Of a DNA stretch of 25,746 bases, positions 19,517 through 25,746 are shown in pieces. Source of the stretch: Plakobranchus ocellatus (taxonomy: Eukaryota; Mollusca; Gastropoda; Plakobranchidae). The position numbers and the translations under genes are program-made. Numbering within the stretch: position 1 is the stretch's first letter; every line of letters begins with the position of its first letter. Under the pieces are notes generated by a model. The model worked only from the letters and a program-made list of their open reading frames with translations, was not told where the DNA came from and made no database searches. The stretch covers positions 699,438 through 725,183 of the forward strand of contig BLXT01006999.1 of assembly GCA_019648995.1 (NCBI GenBank), written 5' to 3'.

Positions 19517-20771
19517 AATCAAAGCAGCGAGTGATTAGTTCGCCTTAAGTTAACATAACATCTGTCTCAGGTTTTTTGTTAGCGTAGCCATCAGCCACCA
19601 TTGTTCTTTAGTGCTTACAATATACAGACATAATTATGAATGCAAGACAGTACACTGTATTCCTTTTGATGACTTGATCTCCGAACAAAACTTGAAACTC
19701 CTTTTACCTCATCCCCAGCCTCTCGTTGTATTTGACGGTATTGGGAGATTTGACGCTGGCTCGGAAAAAAAAAACAAAAAACAAAACAAAAACAAAAAAA
19801 AACACGTGCCAACAAACATTAATTTTATAAAAGCCCATCTACATCTAATTACATTCAAAGTCCCCAGTTTTCGCATACACAGGAACTAAATTCACTTAAA
19901 TGAGCCTACTTAAAACCATTTCCGATCTTTTTAATGTTCTTTTTTTTTTATTTACCGGTACTTTAATTCTGAAGATGAGTTCTCCATGCGGCCTAAAACT
20001 ATTTGTACCTACGTAGATCCCTAGCTTGTCCGCTCTTCCTATGTATTTTGCTAGGTGTCTATAAATAGATTTGGTTTGCCCACTTTATCTAGAGCATTTC
20101 TATTGCTTCTTCAAGCGATAAACAGATAGGAAAGAAAAAAAAAAGCATCGGAATTATCCGAAAGAAGTAATCTGATTGAGGTAAAGCTCGATTAGGGACT
20201 CAAACACAATAATAAAAACTTAATGGGGAGGCAGTTTCGTTTTCAAATATATCAAGCTGTAGTAGATTGATTCGCTCGCTTGCTTGATGGAAAAAAACAC
20301 TATCTGTTTCGTAACTCCACTCATACGATATTTTTATGTTTAGTGAAGAACAGATTGAAAAGACGTTTATTTTCTTTCTCTGATTTTATAAATTAGAATA
20401 AAAGCTAGTTAACGATAACACCAGTATAATATATTTTACAGTCAAGCAAAAAAAAAAAAAAGTGAGAAAATGCAAGAAAGAAATTTTTAACTTAATGCAA
20501 ATTACAATGCATTTATCAAACAATGCATTCAGTGCAAGCTGAAAGAAAGAAAACAGGATGGATATGAAATTAATGAATTTTTTTTTTAATTGCAAGATTT
20601 ACAACAAAAACAAAACAAAACAAAAAAAAACACTGTACTGATAAAATTATTGCTTTACGTCCCTAAGTTTTATATGCAATTTATGCGGAGACCAAAGCGG
20701 CATTGACAGACGACAACAGAGATAGAAGAGGAAGATAGCGAGAGAGCTCTAATTTATTCTACGTTGTAGAG
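19516..20771. other. no gene seen
   Basis: AT-rich with A-rich simple stretches (19765-19802, 20447-20461, 20605-20630). No supported coding exon. Confidence 0.4.
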
Positions 20772-20945
20772 GGGCGTCGGTGGCACAGTGGCTAGCTGAA
20801 GGGATCTTTCTGTCGTGGGTTCGAGCCTCGCCACCGGCACCCTGGCCTGACGAAGGCCCTGAAAGCCTGAGATCACCTTGTTGTAGACTGGCTATATAAC
20901 AAACCTCTGCGTCGTAGAATAAAGTTAGGCACCTGAGCCTGGTCT
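20772..20945 (+). mobile_element. tRNA-derived SINE, copy 2
   Basis: A box TGGCACAGTGGC at 20781-20792 and B box GGTTCGAGCC at 20818-20827, followed by a body matching the copy at 799-945 (cctcgccac, then ctgaaagcctgagatcacct). This copy is better preserved at its head. The minus-strand frame across it encodes the GEARTHDRK-type peptide that antisense SINE heads often give, so that frame is not a gene. The element may run on to about 21050, which I could not confirm from a second copy. Confidence 0.75.
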
Positions 20946-21831
20946 CCGCCTCCTGCATGGCTGGCCGGAGAAACGTGGCCGATATGTTAGCTGCCGTGGT
21001 CACGGCGCCCCTGTCTTGCCGCCATAGTATTTCGTTCATGACGCATTCCTTTCTTTTTTTATATGCCGAAGAGTACATTTAATTAGTAGAAAATTATATG
21101 TCCTTATTTTTTGTTTAAAGAATAAGATTATAGATTCATTTACTGCTATGAGCTAAAAAAAACCACTAATAATACAAGTTTATGGTTGTCTCGTGTTAAC
21201 CAACCCGGTCTCTTTAATTTCTAGTTTATTTGTGGTGTTTGTTTGCTGCTTTGAAGCAATGTTTTAGTGCAAACCAGTTGAAGTTCTAGCTATCCCCCCA
21301 TCTTTGGCTTTTATTTTTCTCACTCGAGTACGTCAGTAACGATAATTAAAGACGAAACATCAGCGAGATTGTAAATGTCGTGATCTTTCATGCTTAAAAG
21401 ATGAAAGTATTTAATTAGCGACATGATAAAGCCAGCTAGAGCAATAGATGTAATAAAGAAAGAATATGCTGAAAACTTGAACTAGATAAAACCAAATTAT
21501 GTAAACTCTTTCATATTAAGAGTGCTCTGCTTGCATTTTTAAAAAGAAATGATTACTTCAAAATATATAACAAAAAAGTATGGGGATTTAAGTATCCAAA
21601 CAAAAGAACAAAGGAACAGGTTTAATTGTTTTGATGAAATATAATCTTCCAGCCTAGTATAATTAATGAAAGGAAAATCTACAGTGAAATCTGTGGGATG
21701 TACATCTTTATCATAAGCACCAGATTTGTTTGAAATAACCAATAATTTTTAATTTAAGCGATGCGGTTTCATGGTACGTACATTTTCTTTGAGCCGAGCT
21801 TATATCTGAACAATGACGCTTCGCTTCCTTT
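20946..21831. other. no gene seen
   Basis: Follows the SINE. Its first 100 bases are GC-richer and may be SINE tail or host sequence. The rest is AT-rich with no supported exon. Confidence 0.4.
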
Positions 21832-22008
21832 CTCACTCTCTCTCTCACTCTCTCTCTGTCTCTCTCTATCTCTCTCTCTGTCTCTCTCTATCTCTCTCTT
21901 TCTCTCTCTCTCTTTCTCTCTCTCACTCTCTCTCTGTCTCTCTCTCTCTCTCACTATCTCTCTCTCTTTCTCTCTCTCTCTCTTTCTCACTCTCTCTCTC
22001 ACTATCTT

Positions 22009-22044
<36 letters not shown>

Positions 22045-22102
22045 TCTATCTCTTTCTCTCTTCCTTTATATATTGTATATATGTAATATATATATATATG
22101 TG

Positions 22103-22172
<70 letters not shown>
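21832..22172. repeat. (CT)n then (AT)n compound microsatellite
   Basis: About 230 bases of CT interrupted by ACT, TGT and TAT units at a rough period of 20-40 bases, then about 100 bases of TA repeats with occasional TACATA. The long frames here (up to 168 codons) are simple Leu-Ser or Tyr-Ile repeats. Confidence 0.95.
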
Positions 22173-22177
<5 letters not shown>

Positions 22178-23532
22178 CTCTCTTTTTCACTCCCTCCCTG
22201 TCCCTTCTTCTCCTCCTCCTCCACCTACCCTGCTGCTCCACCTCTACCTCAAATTCCCATTGTTTGAGTGTCTGTCAACCTGAGCGTGTCGTAAACATTA
22301 GCTTCGAATATGTATATGTATCATAATTATATTTGTGGGACTTAGTTCCATTTACGGGTCCCTAATGCTTGTCCAACGCACCCATTTAGACTTCCCCTTT
22401 TCTGCAAAAATCTCCTAAGCCTAGGCGCACTCTAGACCTTGGCCTAGCGTTAGCTCTAGATTATGTTATTCAGAATAGCGTCTAGTCTAATTTTATATTA
22501 CAATGTGGAAGAAGTTGCATATCATGTTGATCACAGTTAACTTGGCAATATCTTTCTACAATGGTCTTTTTCTATCAAAACTCTTTTAGGACGTCCGAAT
22601 TTACAGCAAGAAGCACAAAATTATCAAAAATGATTTTAGTCTTTATTAAAGATTGTTTAGTGGCCAGTTCTAAATAGCCGTACGTACCATTTCAAACTAT
22701 GGCGATATAGATATATGCTGTTTTTATCCAAAAAGCCCTGAGTCAAAATATTGGCCTCAAAGTTTCTCAAAAGTATATAAAAAAGAGGTGATTCTAAATC
22801 CAATCGTGTTTTGACTTGATGGAAATAATTCCTTTTGTATGCAACGGCCATTAGGAATCTTCTCTTCTAAAAAGTAAATCTAAAATTGCCTCTTATGACA
22901 ATAGAATTACAACATTAATTTTGAGAGATAATGAAAATGTACTATATTAATAGCAAGATAGAAGCCCCGGTTCCAGACAACATGGCGACAGTTTTTATGC
23001 TTAAGGTTTAGCCGATCTTATCAACATTCGACATCTTTATTTCGTCACACAAAAGATAAATTTTAGCCTGTGTGCCTTGCATAGGATAATCGGCAGTTTT
23101 GAACCTATTCTGCATATTGCCAATTTTATCTGAAGTAAATAGGAGAGCTAGATCTAACCCAGACTTGAGATCTAGGTGAACATCTAGGCTAGATGGTTTG
23201 CGCATACTCTGTCTTTTTATGAATATAAGATGTAAACTATACTATTCTAATTTTCAATCTTTGAATTATTTGCCTGCGTAAGCCAGATCTATATGTAATT
23301 TTGTTTTAAATATTTAATTGAAAGGCATGAGACAATCCTAACAAACAAAAAAATATAGAACAAAGCAAAAAAAAAACAAAAAAAAAAACGCAAGTTTGAT
23401 TCCAAACCTTGAAAAACACAAGTCAGTGCCCAGAACCAGACAGAAGACAAAACGTGTAATTACATCGGGCAATGAATACGGTTTAAGGAAAATTTACTTT
23501 TATAAATTGTTCAGTCTAACATTTTGCAACAA
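22173..23532. other. mostly non-coding, two weak open frames
   Basis: Two minus-strand frames look less random than their surroundings. One at 22657-22851 runs 64 codons (contains ESPLFYILLRNFEANILTQG). The other, at about 23008-23129, follows an acceptor-like TATTTACTTCAG. Neither has a recognised domain or transcript signal, so neither is called as a gene. Confidence 0.3.
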
Positions 23533-23533
23533 A

Positions 23534-23566
<33 letters not shown>

Positions 23567-23607
23567 TTCTCTCTCTCTCTCACTCTCTCTCGCTTTCTCG
23601 CTCTCTT
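23534..23607. repeat. (CT)n microsatellite
   Basis: Interrupted CT repeats with CG and TT variants; frames through it are repeat artefacts. Confidence 0.95.
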
Positions 23608-23689
23608 ACCTCTCAAAGTGCATGTACTCAAAAAGTGTTCTCACTCACCTGCGTATGATGGACTCTCCAGATTTAATGTGATACGCTAT

Positions 23690-23930
23690 CTCTAATGGGC
23701 CATTTAAACGAACACTTATTAGATCGACGAACTTCAGTATATGGGACGACAGATGTCAGTTTTTTCCCCCTAGACCTCAGCGTAAAAACGAGCGGCCGTA
23801 TCGATATCCTGTCAGTTCTCAGTTCCGCAGCCACATGTGAAGAGACGACAGATATTCTGGCCTGCAGGCGGAACTGACAGAGAACAGACACAGCTCCAGA
23901 GAGCGGCGCCTTTCAAGTTTCTCCCCCCCG
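23690..23930. other. CpG-rich segment with inverted repeat
   Basis: Locally CpG-dense (gatcgacgaac, gagcggccg, gcggaac, gagcggcgcc). It holds CTGTCAGTTC at 23809-23818 and its perfect inverse GAACTGACAG at 23871-23880, extended imperfectly inwards by ccgcag / ctgcaggcg. Open frames on both strands overlap fully and show no domain. It could be a promoter or a small non-autonomous element. Confidence 0.3.
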
Positions 23931-24360
23931 CAGGGTTTAAATTTTATTCAAAAAATTTATTAAAGATCCGTCAAATCAAAGACTAATGGAATTTTATAAT
24001 GAGCGGCCCGAAATTAATCTGATGTACGAGCGGAACGTAATTTGATGAATTACCAAGTTTTTTGTTTTGTTTTGTTTTGTTTTAAGTTTCACGAACACGT
24101 ATCCACCCGTTATGGCAATGCAAATGAGAGTCTTCCTAGCTTATGCCCCATTCTCTCTTGTTCAATCAAGAAAATTTATTCCACATAGTGTATATATAGT
24201 AGATATAAAAATGTGACAAGAGTGAAATTGGAAAATACTATAATCACAATGATATTTCAATAATGTAAATTAATGGTGGTTGGAGTATTCATAGCAATTA
24301 GGCTGATAATGATAGGAGAGGCAAAAACTGTACCAATAAATCAGTGCTACGAATAGTACA

Positions 24361-24419
24361 ATAATAATTATCATCATCATAATAATAATAATAATAATAA
24401 AAATAATAATAATAATAAC

Positions 24420-24481
<62 letters not shown>

Positions 24482-24503
24482 TAATAATAATAATAATAAT
24501 AAT
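24361..24503. repeat. (AAT)n microsatellite
   Basis: A long ATA/AAT run with single interruptions, followed by a short CAA run. Tyr-rich frames are artefacts. Confidence 0.95.
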
Positions 24504-25705
24504 TGCAACAACAACAAAAAAAAAATAGTAAAGTAATTGTCCCGTGGGGCAGCTCCTCTATTCTCATCTAAAGTCTATGGACCCTTTTTGTTTTGCCTTG
24601 AGCACGCAATGTTTAGGCAAGTGAGTAAAGTAAGGCCTTGGCCGCAGCTCGAGCACTTCTCCCTCTTGCAAATCACTCGCCCGCTAGTTAAGAGAGCAAT
24701 CTCAAACTTGTAATTTATTCCTACTTGGCTGTTCCTAAGATTGTGTTTTTTATAGTGGCGGGTCTTTCATTCATTGTTTACCCTTGTAAAAGGTAAATAT
24801 ACTTTTTCCTTAAAATCTAACTCTTGAGCAATTTTCTAGATAACTTTTATCCTCATTCTAAATTAAATTCTAAATCACGTTCTAAGACAAATGAACCGTA
24901 AGACCTATTTCTTAATAGTTATAAACTTTCTTATCCATTTAAATGTCTACCGACTTGCAAGACATATTATTTTATTTTCCATTGCCATTGTAAAGCTATT
25001 CTAAAGTGCGAACGAGTGAGTGAAAGTTTATGTTTATTTTTACATTTAGGGAGCTTATGCCCGGTGGCGATTATTGTTTATGGCCAGTCAGCTAGGAGAC
25101 ACTGAACGCCAGCCGAAGTGAATTGGTGGCAAGCAAACTGTTAGAACAAGTCCTCGGACACAGCCTTTCACCACAGGCCAAGTTACGTGATCTGCATTAG
25201 AGATTGTCTGTATCATTTATTGCCTCTTCATTGTTAATTACACAGGCCAATCAATATTGTATCTTTTCATTGTATTAACTGACCTTATATTTCGTCTAAA
25301 ATCTGCCAGAAATTTAATTGGGTCAACTAATGAAAATTGTAATCAGCACTAAGCCTTGATGCTGCAAACCTATTATTGATATTATTATATGTATTTTTAT
25401 ATGGCGTCTGTTCGTGTTGTCTTGTGAGCGTCGTGACTATTTATTACACATTGCAATTTTAACCCTCTCGTTCGTGTTCTTTTTGTTCCAGTCGTTTGTT
25501 TTCCCTGTGCTATTCATCTCCGTGTCAGTAATAATAGTGGAAAAAGTAGTGGCAGTAGTACTATTTGTAGTCGTAGTAGCAGCAGCAACAGCAGCAGCAG
25601 TAGCTACAGTAGAGATAAAAATATCATGCGCGCCGCATGAAAGCATATGAAATGCCGGTTAAAATTTTGCTTTGTAACATTTAAGCTAACCTAAAGGATA
25701 AGCAC
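24504..25705. other. no gene seen
   Basis: Includes slightly GC-richer patches at about 24620-24700 and 25060-25180 and a degenerate AGC/AGT triplet run at about 25540-25610. No supported exon on either strand. Confidence 0.4.
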
Positions 25706-25730
25706 ACACAGACACACACACACACACACT
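25706..25730. repeat. (CA)n microsatellite
   Basis: A short CA repeat near the window end. Confidence 0.9.
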
Positions 25731-25746
25731 TCAGATTGTTAAAATT

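Noticed and set aside
20749..21078. 109-codon minus-strand frame with a GEARTHDRK-type peptide
   Set aside because: Antisense of the tRNA-derived SINE head; such frames recur wherever SINEs insert.
21539..21742. Minus-strand frame with INYTRLEDYISSKQLN, faintly like the LNYSYTSPTKLEDF segment of the SMB proteins
   Set aside because: The match is short, the surrounding residues and the bases do not align, so it is taken as chance.
21761..22283. Long Leu-Ser and Tyr-Ile open frames of 156-168 codons
   Set aside because: Simple CT and TA repeats read in frame; no unique protein sequence of useful length.
24361..24520. A third 3' remnant of the SMB cassette, because it also has an AAT tract
   Set aside because: Flanking bases share nothing with the 3' ends of genes A or B.

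Overview
The window looks like a piece of an animal genome, most likely a lophotrochozoan and probably a gastropod mollusc. It is AT-rich, sparse in genes, crowded with long di- and trinucleotide microsatellites, and carries tRNA-derived SINEs and a short assembly gap. The mollusc call rests on the style of the repeats and of the protein family and is an inference.

The clear coding content is a pair of long, single-exon-looking paralogous genes on the minus strand, A (1343-3850, 835 aa) and B (15793-18297, 834 aa), with start codons about 14.4 kb apart. Each encodes a secreted or surface glycoprotein: an N-terminal hydrophobic signal, a threonine/serine- and N-glycosylation-rich stretch, a perfect eight-cysteine somatomedin B (SMB) domain, a charged linker, a long cysteine-containing ectodomain with a YRNIFCAYCNEG motif, and a short hydrophobic C-terminal tail that ends at the stop. 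They resemble the ectodomains of lophotrochozoan SMB / methuselah-like receptors, but no seven-helix domain is visible downstream. By hand alignment the two proteins differ at about 130 positions (about 84% identity). The changes are concentrated in patches, while the signal peptide, the SMB domain and about 100 bases just upstream of the ATG are identical or nearly so. The duplicated cassette spans only the gene plus about 210 bp of 5' flank, and it ends 3' in a trinucleotide microsatellite in both copies.

Layout: 1-800 AT-rich DNA; 799-945 SINE 1; 1066-1329 microsatellite; gene A; 4090-6890 a nested local duplication holding minus-strand C2H2 zinc-finger-like exon remnants; 7230-7454 a probable minus-strand terminal exon with a poly(A) signal; 9243-9936 three tandem 231-bp repeats; 10056-10140 a second candidate minus-strand terminal exon; 11650-12130 a CpG-richer promoter-like segment; 12257-13340 GA, CT and AT microsatellites with a 27-N gap; 14017-14220 a cluster of five CCAAT boxes; 15586-15775 microsatellite; gene B; then to the end mostly non-coding DNA with SINE 2 (20772-20945), a CT/AT compound microsatellite (21832-22172), a CpG-rich segment with an inverted repeat (23690-23930), and AAT and CA microsatellites.

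Genes A and B probably form part of a locally expanding receptor-like family. Patchy, mostly amino-acid-changing divergence in an otherwise conserved surface protein suggests diversifying selection, patchwork gene conversion, or both. The remaining exon calls are weak and need transcript evidence.
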